From contig JAEDFO010000003.1 of assembly GCA_016292745.1 (NCBI GenBank), positions 1 through 64,000 on the forward strand: a DNA stretch of 64,000 nt, read 5' to 3'. Below, one piece after another: positions 1 through 8,575 of this stretch. The position numbers and the translations under genes are program-made. The notes below the pieces were generated by a model. It did not search any database and had not been told where the DNA came from. It was given only the letters and a program-made list of their open reading frames with translations. Origin of the DNA: Muribaculaceae bacterium. Its GTDB lineage: Bacteria; Bacteroidota; Bacteroidia; Bacteroidales; Muribaculaceae. Within the stretch, counting starts at the first letter, position 1, and each line of letters opens with the position of its first letter.

Positions 1-97
1 ATAAATGAATTATAACCGCATCAGCGCATTGATTTCTGTTATACAATTTGAGTAGACAATATTATTACAAATATAAACAACTGTCGAGGATTTTTTG

Positions 98-105
98 TAA
101 ATTTG
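98..105 (+). promoter_or_regulatory. -7 promoter box for pheS operon
   Basis: TAAATTTG is an exact match to the Bacteroidota sigma-ABfr -7 consensus TAnnTTTG. It would place the transcript start near 110, 28 nt before the ATG at 138. This argues against an in-frame start at 48, which lies upstream of the promoter. No clear -33 TTTG is present at the usual spacing. Confidence 0.6.
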
Positions 106-137
106 CACGCGTAAATTTACACATTCATCAAAAAGAC

Positions 138-1157
138 ATGTTAGAAAAGATTAATCAACTTCGCGAAGATATAGCCCGGCTGAAAGCTGAGAATGCCGAG
201 CAAATTGAAGCACTGCGCATAAAATACTTGAGCAAGAAAGGCGAGATATCAGCCTTGTTCAACGACTTCCGCACCGTGCCTAATGAACAGAAAAAGGAAA
301 TCGGCCAAAAGCTGAACGAGCTGAAGAACATTGCTACCGAGAAAATCAACGCCCTGCGCGAAGCATTTGCCTCGAAAGACGATATTTCATCGGACATCGA
401 CCTTACCCGTTCGGCAGTGCCTTACGCTGAAGGCTCTCGACACCCTCTTTCGCTTGTAAAAAACGAAATCATCGACATCTTCTCGCGCCTGGGCTTTACA
501 ATTGCCGAGGGTCCGGAAGTTGAGGACGACTGGTATGTGTTCTCGTCGCTCAACTTTGCAGCCGACCATCCGGCACGTGACATGCAGGACACATTCTTCA
601 TTCAGCGTAACCCCGACGTGCTTCTGCGCACCCACACATCATCGGTACAAAGCCGTGTGATGGAGAAAACCCAGCCGCCGATTCGCATCATCTGCCCCGG
701 ACGTGTTTATCGCAACGAGGCCATCTCATATCGTGCCCACTGTTTCTTCCATCAAGTTGAGGCACTATACGTTGATAAGAACGTAACATTTGCCGACCTG
801 AAGCAAACACTTCTTTACTTTGCAAAGGAGATGTTCGGTCCTGAGACAAAGATTCGTCTGCGTCCTTCGTACTTCCCATTCACTGAGCCATCTGCCGAAA
901 TGGATATCTCATGTAACTTGTGCGGTGGCAAAGGCTGCAACTTCTGCAAGCACACCGGATGGGTGGAAATTCTCGGATGTGGCATGGTTGACCCGAATGT
1001 GCTCGAAGCATGCGGCATCGACAGCAAACAGTACACCGGTTTTGCTCTCGGCATGGGAGTTGAGCGTATCACCAACCTGAAATACCAGGTAAAGGACTTG
1101 CGTATGTTCTCCGAAAACGATGTGCGTTTCCTTGAGGAATTCGAATCGGCTCATTGA
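138..1157 (+). CDS. pheS: phenylalanyl-tRNA synthetase alpha subunit
   Basis: The 339-residue protein is the catalytic alpha subunit of the cytoplasmic (alphabeta)2 enzyme that charges tRNA-Phe with phenylalanine. Residues 1-85 form the N-terminal coiled-coil arm that contacts tRNA. The class II catalytic core follows, with a motif 2 region around FFHQVEALYVD and motif 3 in GFALGMGVERI near the C-terminus. A Cys-rich insertion (CNLCGGKGC...C, about residues 259-270) looks like a zinc knuckle, as in several bacterial PheS proteins. The start at 138 is chosen because a -7 box lies just upstream and the family begins at this point. It is first in an operon with crcB and nth. pheT is not adjacent. 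Confidence 0.97.
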   Translation: MLEKINQLREDIARLKAENAEQIEALRIKYLSKKGEISALFNDFRTVPNEQKKEIGQKLNELKNIATEKINALREAFASKDDISSDIDLTRSAVPYAEGSRHPLSLVKNEIIDIFSRLGFTIAEGPEVEDDWYVFSSLNFAADHPARDMQDTFFIQRNPDVLLRTHTSSVQSRVMEKTQPPIRIICPGRVYRNEAISYRAHCFFHQVEALYVDKNVTFADLKQTLLYFAKEMFGPETKIRLRPSYFPFTEPSAEMDISCNLCGGKGCNFCKHTGWVEILGCGMVDPNVLEACGIDSKQYTGFALGMGVERITNLKYQVKDLRMFSENDVRFLEEFESAH

Positions 1158-1160
1158 TAA

Positions 1161-1553
1161 ATGCCACAAATTGTATATAATATTATTGCTATAGGCATCG
1201 GTGGTGCCTTTGGTGCAATACTCCGATATTGTGTGTCGTTGCTTGTCAGCGGCACACATTCTGTTTTCAACCTTGGCACTATCGCTGTCAATCTCCTTGG
1301 CTCGCTCATTATTGGCATTTTGTACGTTCTGATGGCCAAATACGAAGGCGACAGTGTGCTTAGGCTCTTCATTTTTGTGGGCATTCTGGGAGGATTCACC
1401 ACATTCTCAAGCTTTGCTCTCGATAGCATCAACATCGCCCGCAATTCAGGATATCCGACAGCTGCACTCTACATCGCAATCAACAACATTGGCGGAATAA
1501 TGGCAGCCTTGGCAGGTATAGTAATAACTCATTATCTAACACAAGCAAAATAA
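1161..1553 (+). CDS. crcB: fluoride ion channel CrcB/FluC
   Basis: This 130-residue protein has four predicted transmembrane helices and is full length for the family. Fluc channels work as antiparallel dimers in the inner membrane and export fluoride. The family signatures are present: GGAFGAILRY near the N-terminus, the GTIAVNLLGS turn, and GGFTTFSSFALD in helix 3, which contains the Na+-site and pore Phe/Thr residues. It begins 4 nt after the pheS stop and ends 2 nt before nth, so it is co-transcribed. No fluoride riboswitch is visible. Expression is probably housekeeping through the pheS promoter. Confidence 0.94.
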   Translation: MPQIVYNIIAIGIGGAFGAILRYCVSLLVSGTHSVFNLGTIAVNLLGSLIIGILYVLMAKYEGDSVLRLFIFVGILGGFTTFSSFALDSINIARNSGYPTAALYIAINNIGGIMAALAGIVITHYLTQAK

Positions 1554-1554
1554 A

Positions 1555-2199
1555 ATGACAACCAAAGAACGCTACGCAGGAATAATCAAATGGTTCTCAG
1601 CGAATATGCCGAGTCCTACCACAGAGCTAAACTACCGCACCCCCTATGAGCTGCTTGTGGCCGTGATTTTGTCGGCTCAATGCACCGACAAAAGGGTGAA
1701 TATCGTAACTCCGCCATTATTCGAAAGGTTTCCCACCGTAGATGATATGGCACGCAGCACAGTTGAAGAAATTTTCGAATACATTAAAAGCGTAACCTTC
1801 CCAAACAATAAGGCCAAATCGCTACTGGGCATGGCAAACATGCTCGTCGACAAATATAACGGCGAAGTGCCATCAGAACTCGATGAACTGGTAAAGATTC
1901 CGGGTGTTGGCCGAAAGACCGCCAACGTGATCCTGGCTGTAGTTTACAATAAGGCAGCCATGGCCGTCGACACGCATGTGTTCCGTGTGTCGAATCGTAT
2001 AGGTCTCACCAAGAACTCGCCCAACCCTCTTGTCACCGAACGCACTTTGGTAAAGAATTTCCCCGAGGAACTGCTGCCTACCGCCCATCATTGGCTTATT
2101 CTTCACGGTCGATATGTGTGTACGGCACGAAAGCCAAACTGTCTGGATTGTGGAATAAAAGACTTCTGCGCCTACTACAAAAAGAATTCAGCTGAATGA
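1555..2199 (+). CDS. nth: endonuclease III
   Basis: This 214-residue bifunctional DNA glycosylase/AP lyase excises oxidised pyrimidines in base excision repair. The helix-hairpin-helix IPGVGRKTA holds the catalytic Lys (about residue 121). The catalytic Asp follows in VDTHVFRV (about 139). The C-terminal 4Fe-4S loop is complete as C-x6-C-x2-C-x5-C in the stretch from CTARKPNC to DFC. The ATG follows the crcB stop by one base, implying translational coupling. The last six codons, including the TGA stop, are part of the left arm of a 19-bp terminator stem. Confidence 0.97.
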   Translation: MTTKERYAGIIKWFSANMPSPTTELNYRTPYELLVAVILSAQCTDKRVNIVTPPLFERFPTVDDMARSTVEEIFEYIKSVTFPNNKAKSLLGMANMLVDKYNGEVPSELDELVKIPGVGRKTANVILAVVYNKAAMAVDTHVFRVSNRIGLTKNSPNPLVTERTLVKNFPEELLPTAHHWLILHGRYVCTARKPNCLDCGIKDFCAYYKKNSAE

Positions 2200-2227
2200 G
2201 CAATTGAGTCATTCAGCTGAATTCTTT
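2181..2227. terminator. bidirectional intrinsic terminator, 19-bp perfect stem
   Basis: Positions 2181-2199 and 2209-2227 are exact inverted complements of 19 nt, separated by a 9-nt loop. The stem ends in TTCTTTATTAT on the plus strand and in TTCTTTTTG on the minus strand. It can therefore terminate both the pheS-crcB-nth operon and the convergent PBP1A operon. The left arm overlaps the nth coding sequence and stop. Confidence 0.9.
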
Positions 2228-2247
2228 ATTATACTGACAATACATAT

Positions 2248-4608
2248 CTATTCAAACAAACCTTCGATTGCCTCTTCAGGCTCGGCCTGTACACTGGTAT
2301 CGTAAATCTGCTTGGCACACGGATTGAAATCGGCAGGGAAAGTGAAATGTGAGTCCTGACTGTAATGCAAACTCTTGTCGGCATACACCTTCTTCATATA
2401 TAATCCATATATAGGCAATGCCATCGATGCACCTTGACCGTAAGCCATGCCATTGAAGTGGATGTATCGCTCTTCGCCACCTACCCAAACACCACTCACA
2501 AGGTCGGGGGTGAATCCCATGAACCATCCATCGGCGTTATAGTTGGTGGTTCCGGTTTTGCCGCCCATCTGCGCTACTATGTTGTATGGGGCACGGCGTA
2601 CGCGGTTACCTGTACCGCTATCCACTACATTGAGCAATATCGACAAAATCTTATAGTAAGCTTCTTCACTGATAACCTCGGTTTGCTGCGCAGCAAATTC
2701 GCTCAACACATTGCCAGAGTTGTCGCAAATTCGTGTAACGAACAGCGGCTCGGCACGCATGCCCCTGTTGGCGTAAGCCGAATATGCACCCACCATTTCG
2801 CGAACCGAGACATCGCACGGACCGAGACAGAGCGAAATAACAGGGTCAAGGTGATTGGTGATGCCGAAATTATGCATGTTACGCACTAATGTAGCTGGTG
2901 AAAGATGCTCCATCAGACGAGCCGAAATCCAGTTGTTTGAGTTTGTGAGAGCCCAACGCAAGTCAACCATCTCGCCCACTCGTGCACTGCCAGCATTACG
3001 CGGCGACCACGGCCGGCCATTCTCGTCCATGATGGTAGGTTGCTCGTTAAGGAACATATCGCACGGTGTATACCCTTCCTCCATTGCATATGTGTAAAGG
3101 AACGGTTTGATAGTAGAACCAATCTGACGTCGTCCCGTCGACACCATATCGTACTGGAAGAACCGGAAATCAGGGCCTCCCACATAAGCCTTGACATGTC
3201 CGTTGACAGGGTCCATCGACATAAATCCGCAACGAAGGAAATGCTTATGATAAAGAATCGAGTCGCGAGGAGTCATCGTGGTATCAATGATGCCATCATA
3301 CGAGAACACACGCATATCAACCGGGGTATTGAACACCTTGTCGATTTCGCTCTGGCTCTTGCCTGCATTCTTCAGGGCACGATAACGGTCGGACTGCTTT
3401 ATTGACCAGTCAATGAGCTCAATAATCTTGTCTTGTGATATTTCCTCGCGATTGGTACTATATGGTGCCAGTTTTACGTTTCGCTTCTCGCGGTTGAACT
3501 GTGGCTGGAGATAATTGCCAAAATGCTCGCGTACGGCCTCCTCAGCATAACGTTGCATACGTGAATCGATTGTGGTGTAAATCTTCAAACCATCAGTATA
3601 GATATTATACTTCGAACCGTCTGGCTTGGGATTCTTCTCAACCCAGCCAAACAGCGGGTTGTTTTGCCACATAATGGAATCGTCAACGTAAGCCTGGTGA
3701 TTCCACGAGGGATAATCACTCAATTTAGGCTTGTGTGCGCGCAGCATTCTACGAAGCTCTTCGCGGAAATACGGCGCTAGGCCCTCTTTGTGGTCAACTT
3801 TATGATAGTCAAGCACTAACGGGAGCTCTCTTAGCGAGTCGAGTTCGGCCTTGGTAATCATATCAGATTTATGCATCTGCTCAAGTACCACATTACGGCG
3901 CTGGCAAGCACGGTCCTTGTGACGAACGGGATTATACAGCGATGGGTTCTTTGCCATACCCACCAGCATAGCCGACTCCTGTATGTTCAGATCCTTCGGC
4001 TCTTTTCCGAAATACACATAGGCTGCACTCTTGACACCAACGGCATTGTTAAGGAAGTCGAATTGATTAAGATACATCTTAATGATTTCGTCCTTTGTGT
4101 AGTAGCGCTCAAGCTTCACCGCAATAGCCCACTCAATAGGCTTCTGAAGCATACGCTGAAACATGTTCTGAGATGTTGGCGAATAGAGCTGCTTAGCAAG
4201 CTGCTGGGTAATGGTACTGCCACCACCGGCACTTTTCTGCCGCAACAAGCCTCGCTTAACAATGGCACGCACAAGAGCACGCACATCGATACCCGAATGT
4301 TCAGTGAAACGCTCGTCCTCGGTTGCAACGAGAGCATTGATAACGTGGTCGGAAATCTCATCAAAATCAACATAAGCACGGTTGCTCTTGCTCTGATAGA
4401 ATCGGCCAAGTTCTACACCATCGCTTGAATAAATAATGGTTGCAAACTTATCTGTAGGGTTCTTAAGTTCCTCCACAGGAGGCATATACCCTATTATACC
4501 GTTATAGATAAGAATGAACAAAAGTGCAACGACGGCAACAACAATGCCGGTACATTTCCACATTCGCCGCACTATCAATTGAGTATTAGTATTTTTCTTT
4601 ACTGACAC
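2248..4608 (-). CDS. penicillin-binding protein 1A (bifunctional transglycosylase/transpeptidase)
   Basis: This 786-residue class A PBP polymerises and cross-links peptidoglycan at the outer face of the inner membrane. One transmembrane anchor spans about residues 17-38. The GT51 transglycosylase domain carries EDERFTEHSGID (catalytic Glu about 97) and GGGSTITQQLAKQ. The transpeptidase domain carries STIK (Ser about 497), SNN (about 557) and KTGT (about 684). The chosen start is GTG at 4608, giving a basic cytoplasmic tail. An ATG at 4563 is the alternative and would leave only three residues before the membrane helix. It is last in a line with ricT and gldH, 92 nt after gldH. It ends at the shared 19-bp terminator. 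Confidence 0.95.
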   Translation of the reverse strand: MSVKKNTNTQLIVRRMWKCTGIVVAVVALLFILIYNGIIGYMPPVEELKNPTDKFATIIYSSDGVELGRFYQSKSNRAYVDFDEISDHVINALVATEDERFTEHSGIDVRALVRAIVKRGLLRQKSAGGGSTITQQLAKQLYSPTSQNMFQRMLQKPIEWAIAVKLERYYTKDEIIKMYLNQFDFLNNAVGVKSAAYVYFGKEPKDLNIQESAMLVGMAKNPSLYNPVRHKDRACQRRNVVLEQMHKSDMITKAELDSLRELPLVLDYHKVDHKEGLAPYFREELRRMLRAHKPKLSDYPSWNHQAYVDDSIMWQNNPLFGWVEKNPKPDGSKYNIYTDGLKIYTTIDSRMQRYAEEAVREHFGNYLQPQFNREKRNVKLAPYSTNREEISQDKIIELIDWSIKQSDRYRALKNAGKSQSEIDKVFNTPVDMRVFSYDGIIDTTMTPRDSILYHKHFLRCGFMSMDPVNGHVKAYVGGPDFRFFQYDMVSTGRRQIGSTIKPFLYTYAMEEGYTPCDMFLNEQPTIMDENGRPWSPRNAGSARVGEMVDLRWALTNSNNWISARLMEHLSPATLVRNMHNFGITNHLDPVISLCLGPCDVSVREMVGAYSAYANRGMRAEPLFVTRICDNSGNVLSEFAAQQTEVISEEAYYKILSILLNVVDSGTGNRVRRAPYNIVAQMGGKTGTTNYNADGWFMGFTPDLVSGVWVGGEERYIHFNGMAYGQGASMALPIYGLYMKKVYADKSLHYSQDSHFTFPADFNPCAKQIYDTSVQAEPEEAIEGLFE

Positions 4609-4700
4609 GATAACAAAGTATATGAGATTTTACACTACAAACATACAAAAAAAAGAGCACCTTTTGCACAATAGATTGGCATATTTACATATGTTGCCTA

Positions 4701-5180
4701 TTAGCGGCCAGCATTGTAGACACCAAGCGACAGACCTACGTCGGAAATACCTCTGAGAGTGTCGTCGCGCATACCGTTCCACACTACAATCTTACGTAAA
4801 TCGCGGAGCCGCGAGGCATCACACACAAAAACGACACGCTCATATGAAGCCCCAAAACCACTGCCGTACCACTTTCCAAACTTATCCGACAGCATACACT
4901 CAACGGTATCGGTGGTCACAGTATCGGAATACACATAGTCGACAAACAACCAGAGATTACAATAGCGGTAATCGTTATTGTGCCGAATAGTAACATACAC
5001 ACTGTCGGCAGGCATGGCTAGAGAATCCACTCCTTTCAATACATATTCTAACGGCTCGGTAGCCGGCCACCCTTGGTTGCCGAGCGAACGAAAATCGGAG
5101 TACGATGTATGTTTGTATCGGCAACCTTCGATAATTATCATAAATAATAACGAAACAATGAAAACCGAGGTCTTATTCAT
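4701..5180 (-). CDS. gldH: gliding motility lipoprotein GldH
   Basis: This 159-residue lipoprotein has a signal peptide ending in the lipobox IIEGC, with the acylated Cys at 20. GldH is needed for gliding in Flavobacterium and occurs widely in non-gliding Bacteroidales, where its role is unclear. The ATG at 5180 lies inside the 3' end of ricT: the 8-nt string ATGAATAA holds both the gldH start and the ricT stop, so translation is coupled. A longer open frame runs upstream to 5531 through the ricT low-complexity tail, but it lacks the signal peptide at its N-terminus and is rejected. The product is recognised mainly from ricT-gldH-PBP1A synteny plus the lipoprotein architecture. Confidence 0.82.
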   Translation of the reverse strand: MNKTSVFIVSLLFMIIIEGCRYKHTSYSDFRSLGNQGWPATEPLEYVLKGVDSLAMPADSVYVTIRHNNDYRYCNLWLFVDYVYSDTVTTDTVECMLSDKFGKWYGSGFGASYERVVFVCDASRLRDLRKIVVWNGMRDDTLRGISDVGLSLGVYNAGR

Positions 5181-6561
5181 TATTACTGGGCTTATTGTCA
5201 GGTTTTGGCTGATTTGCCGGTTGGTTATTGTTCTTGTTATTCCTGTTACGGTTTTGGTTACGCTGCTGGCGGTTAGGCTGGCCTTGAGGCTTTGGCTGCT
5301 GAGGCTGGCCTTGCTGCTTGGGTTGCGGCTGGCGTTTCCCTTGGCCGTCGGCTTTGGGGTCGCGTTGTTTCTGTCCCTGCTGGTTCTTATTACGCGAACG
5401 TTTCTTGTTCTTGTCGAAGCGGGTGAGGCTGTTTTGGCCAACAATGTCGCCAAACTCCTTTTTTTCGGGCTTAGCCGAACCTTCAAGCGAATCGAGACGT
5501 TCAGGCTTAATGCCTTGCTTGTTGAGAGCAATCACCTCTGCAACTTTGTCAGGAGTTAGAGTGACGAGATTAGCCGGAACCGACTTGTCGGTAGAGTACA
5601 CCATCTCACCCTTGAAGATGTCGGTCTTGAAATGGTAATACACGGCGTCCTGAGTGTGGAGCTGTACATCGCGTGGCGGCAACTTTTTTGAAGCCTCTAC
5701 ATATGCGTCAACCTCAAAATTCATACAGCACTTCAGCTTGGCACATTGTCCGGCAAGTTTCTGAGGATTGAGCGACAGGTCTTGATGACGGGCGGCATTT
5801 GTCGACACCGATACGAAATTACTCATCCAGCTCGAACAGCATAGCGGACGCCCACAAGGACCGATACCTCCAATGCGGCCGGCTTCCTGACGGGCTCCAA
5901 TCTGTTTCATCTCAACACGAATCTTGAATGTATCGGCCAGAACTTTGATTAACTGACGGAAATCGACACGTTCGTCGGCAATATAGTAGAAAATGGCCTT
6001 ATTGCCATCGCCTTGATACTCTACATCACCGATTTTCATGTTCAGATGCAAGTCTTCGGCAATTTTTCTGGAACGAATCATCGTATCGTTTTCACGTGCC
6101 TTTGCCGCCTCGAATTTCTCAATGTCGGCAGGCTTGGCCTTGCGAAACACGCGAAGGAACTCGATGTCGGGACGCAAATTTGCTCGGCGCATCTGCAATG
6201 CAACGAGTTTTCCCGTCATAGTCACCTTTCCAATGTCGTGTCCAGGACTTGCTTCTACCGCAACAATATCGCCACACTGCAGCTGCAAGTTGTTGGTGTT
6301 GCGGAAAAATCCTTTTCGCGTATTCTTGAAGGTAACCTCCACCATATCCGAAGCATTGAATCCGCCAGGGATGTCGGCAAGCCAGTTGAAGGAATGAAGT
6401 TTGCTTCGTGGCGCCACGTCGGCGCATTTGCATGCCTGACAAGGAGTTTGCTGGGCCGATTTTTCGGCCGGCTTCACCACTTGTCGCTTCTGTGCTCCTT
6501 CGGCTTCGGCTATTAAAGACGGTTCGAGGTCGTCAATATTATTAACATCTTTAATATCCAT
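5173..6561 (-). CDS. ricT: PSP1-domain protein, RicT/YaaT family
   Basis: The protein has 462 residues. In Bacillus subtilis RicT belongs to the RicA-RicF-RicT (Y) complex, which binds RNase Y and redirects its cleavage of polycistronic mRNAs. An N-terminal CQACKC motif (Cys 41, 44, 46) is followed by the PSP1 domain at about residues 85-310. Within it are the Cys-rich segments GGIGPCGRPLCC and GQCAKLKCC, typical of the family and probably metal-binding. From about 385 the tail is low-complexity, rich in Gln, Asn, Pro, Lys and Arg, and probably disordered or RNA-binding. The gene starts 9 nt after rny, making a functional partnership with RNase Y likely. No RicA or RicF gene is seen nearby. 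Confidence 0.9.
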   Translation of the reverse strand: MDIKDVNNIDDLEPSLIAEAEGAQKRQVVKPAEKSAQQTPCQACKCADVAPRSKLHSFNWLADIPGGFNASDMVEVTFKNTRKGFFRNTNNLQLQCGDIVAVEASPGHDIGKVTMTGKLVALQMRRANLRPDIEFLRVFRKAKPADIEKFEAAKARENDTMIRSRKIAEDLHLNMKIGDVEYQGDGNKAIFYYIADERVDFRQLIKVLADTFKIRVEMKQIGARQEAGRIGGIGPCGRPLCCSSWMSNFVSVSTNAARHQDLSLNPQKLAGQCAKLKCCMNFEVDAYVEASKKLPPRDVQLHTQDAVYYHFKTDIFKGEMVYSTDKSVPANLVTLTPDKVAEVIALNKQGIKPERLDSLEGSAKPEKKEFGDIVGQNSLTRFDKNKKRSRNKNQQGQKQRDPKADGQGKRQPQPKQQGQPQQPKPQGQPNRQQRNQNRNRNNKNNNQPANQPKPDNKPSNNE

Positions 6562-6570
6562 CGCAGCAAA

Positions 6571-8103
6571 TTATTTTGCGAAACTAACGGCACGGGTCTC
6601 ACGGATGACAGTGATACGGACCTGGCCAGGATATGTCATTTCATCTTGGATGCGCTTTGCAATTTCAGCCGAGAGCTTTTCGGTTTCGGCATCATCAATC
6701 TTGTCGGCACCAACAATTACACGCAATTCGCGTCCGGCCTGGATGGCATAGGTCTTGATTACGCCCGGATACGAGAGTGCAAGCTGCTCAAGGTCGTTGA
6801 GGCGCTTTATGTAGGCCTCAACCACTTCACGTCGTGCACCAGGACGTGCGCCAGAAATGGCGTCGCACACCTGCACGATAGGAGCAAGCAGGCTCATAGG
6901 TTCAACCTCATCGTGGTGAGAGCCGATAGCGTTGCAGATATCAGGCTTTTCCTTGTACTTTTCGGCAAGTTTCATACCAAGCAATGCATGTGGCAATTCA
7001 GGCTCTTCGTCGGGAACTTTGCCTATATCGTGTAACAGACCGGCGCGACGTGCCTTCTTCGGGTTCAAGCCAAGTTCCGATGCCATGACGGCACACAGAT
7101 TGGCTGTCTCGCGCGAGTGTTGCAACAGATTCTGGCCGTAACTCGAACGATACTTCATCTTACCCACAAGGCGAATCAGTTCGGGATGCAAGCCATGGAT
7201 ACCGAGGTCGATGGCTGTGCGCTTACCGGTTTCGATAATCTCTTCCTCGATTTGTTTACGCACCTTGGCAACAACTTCCTCGATGCGCGCCGGGTGAATA
7301 CGTCCGTCGGCTACAAGCTGATGAAGAGCAAGGCGTGCTATCTCTCGACGAACCGGGTCGAAGCCTGAAAGTACTATTGCTTCGGGGGTGTCGTCAACAA
7401 TGATTTCTACTCCGGTGGCAGCTTCGAGGGCGCGTATGTTGCGACCCTCACGGCCAATTATGCGGCCCTTGATTTCGTCGCTCTCAATGTGGAACACAGT
7501 CACTGCATTCTCTATAGCTGTTTCGGTGGCTACTCGCTGAATCGACTGAACAACGATGCGCTTGGCCTCTTTATTTGCAGTAAGCTTAGCTTCGTCCATA
7601 ATGTCGTTGATATACGATGCTGCAGCTGTCTTGGCTTCATCCTTAAGCGACTCGATGAGCTTTTCCTTTGCCTCTTCGGCAGAAAGGCCCGAAACGTGCT
7701 CGAGAGTGTCCTGAATATTACGCTGCATCTTGTCGAGTTCCTGTTTCTTTGCATCGATAAGGACCAACTGGTTCTCGAGGCTCGACTTCAATGTGTCGGT
7801 CTCGCTTTTCTTGCGCTGCAATTCGGCTTGCATCTGTCCAAGCTGCATTTCGCGCTGCTTGATCTTTGCTTCAGCCGACTGAATCTTTGACATTCGGGCG
7901 TTTGCGGCTTTTTCGGCTTCGGTCTTTATTTTCATCTCCTCTTCTTTTGCTTCAAGGAGCTTGTTTTTCTTAATCACCTCAGCCTCGAGCTTTGCCTCGT
8001 CAACAATACTTTTCGCGCGTGAACGCGAAATAATTCGAATTATAATAAATGTGCCTAAAGCACCAACAATTAGTGCGGCCACTGCCGCGATAATAACATC
8101 CAT
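6571..8103 (-). CDS. rny: ribonuclease Y
   Basis: This 510-residue membrane-anchored endoribonuclease initiates mRNA decay. A single N-terminal transmembrane helix (about residues 3-22) is followed by a long charged coiled coil to about 190. Next come a KH domain (GRIIGREGRNIRALE) and an HD domain with the LLHDIGK metal motif (His about 357). The length matches the family (about 510-520). An in-frame start nine codons upstream at 8130 would add residues before the helix that the family lacks, so 8103 is preferred. Downstream, ricT follows after 9 nt. Upstream, a terminator-like hairpin separates it from zapA. Confidence 0.96.
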   Translation of the reverse strand: MDVIIAAVAALIVGALGTFIIIRIISRSRAKSIVDEAKLEAEVIKKNKLLEAKEEEMKIKTEAEKAANARMSKIQSAEAKIKQREMQLGQMQAELQRKKSETDTLKSSLENQLVLIDAKKQELDKMQRNIQDTLEHVSGLSAEEAKEKLIESLKDEAKTAAASYINDIMDEAKLTANKEAKRIVVQSIQRVATETAIENAVTVFHIESDEIKGRIIGREGRNIRALEAATGVEIIVDDTPEAIVLSGFDPVRREIARLALHQLVADGRIHPARIEEVVAKVRKQIEEEIIETGKRTAIDLGIHGLHPELIRLVGKMKYRSSYGQNLLQHSRETANLCAVMASELGLNPKKARRAGLLHDIGKVPDEEPELPHALLGMKLAEKYKEKPDICNAIGSHHDEVEPMSLLAPIVQVCDAISGARPGARREVVEAYIKRLNDLEQLALSYPGVIKTYAIQAGRELRVIVGADKIDDAETEKLSAEIAKRIQDEMTYPGQVRITVIRETRAVSFAK

Positions 8104-8177
8104 AAAAACAAATAAAAAATGCACCACCATCTAAGCCTAAGCCTAAATGAAAGTGCGGTAAAAAAATCTCAAAATAC

Positions 8178-8226
8178 AAAAAATCCGGACCTCGACAGCT
8201 CGTGGCTAACAAAACAGCCGAGCCGG
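8178..8226 (-). terminator. structured intergenic hairpin with T-run after zapA
   Basis: On the minus strand, CCGG-CTCG pairs with CGAG-(2-nt bulge)-CCGG around an inner hairpin (GCTC-GGCT pairing with AGCC-GAGC), and six Ts follow. This fits an intrinsic terminator for the zapB-like/zapA pair, 18 nt after the zapA stop. In many bacteria a 6S RNA gene neighbours zapA, so a small structured RNA is the alternative. The 141-nt zapA-rny gap looks too short for a full 6S RNA. Confidence 0.5.
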
Positions 8227-8244
8227 TATATCTTTATTGCTATC

Positions 8245-8571
8245 TCACATCTCAAGCAGAATCTTGTCGAGCTGTTTTTCAAACTCGTCGAGCGTCTGCT
8301 CTACATCTTTCTGTTTCGAAGCATACTGTTCTTCGCGTACTCGCATTTTCGACACAGCTTCGTAATATTGACGAGCAAAACTCAAGGCTATCGTGAGTAT
8401 GATACGGTTGGTATCGTTGCTCGGATTGGCGCTTTTCCATTTGCTCCAAAGTCGATTATACTCTGCTATCGCCGCCCTGTAATACTCTTCGTTCTCGCGC
8501 TTGACGGACATCTGAAATTCAGGAATATCGGCTACACGTATTGTAATTTTCAATTTGTCTTCAACTGCCAT
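8245..8571 (-). CDS. zapA: cell division protein ZapA
   Basis: This 108-residue ZapA family protein binds FtsZ and promotes bundling of the Z-ring. It has the family layout: a small N-terminal beta-rich head (KLKITIRVADIPEFQMSV...), then the conserved helix around NRIILTIALSFARQYYEA, then a C-terminal coiled coil. It starts 4 nt after the zapB-like gene and ends just before a terminator-like hairpin. The length is normal for ZapA. Confidence 0.9.
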   Translation of the reverse strand: MAVEDKLKITIRVADIPEFQMSVKRENEEYYRAAIAEYNRLWSKWKSANPSNDTNRIILTIALSFARQYYEAVSKMRVREEQYASKQKDVEQTLDEFEKQLDKILLEM

Positions 8572-8575
8572 AGCT

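Noticed and set aside
48..137. Longer pheS starting at 48
   Set aside because: The extra residues are not family-like and the start lies upstream of the -7 box at 98-105.
4701..5531. A 276-codon frame that extends gldH upstream into ricT
   Set aside because: The added 117 residues are a basic, Ser/Thr-rich shadow of the ricT low-complexity tail. The lipoprotein signal starts at 5180.
8104..8244. 6S RNA gene between zapA and rny
   Set aside because: The gap is shorter than typical 6S RNAs and I cannot confirm the closing stem and central bubble by eye. It was kept as a terminator-like element with 6S as an alternative.
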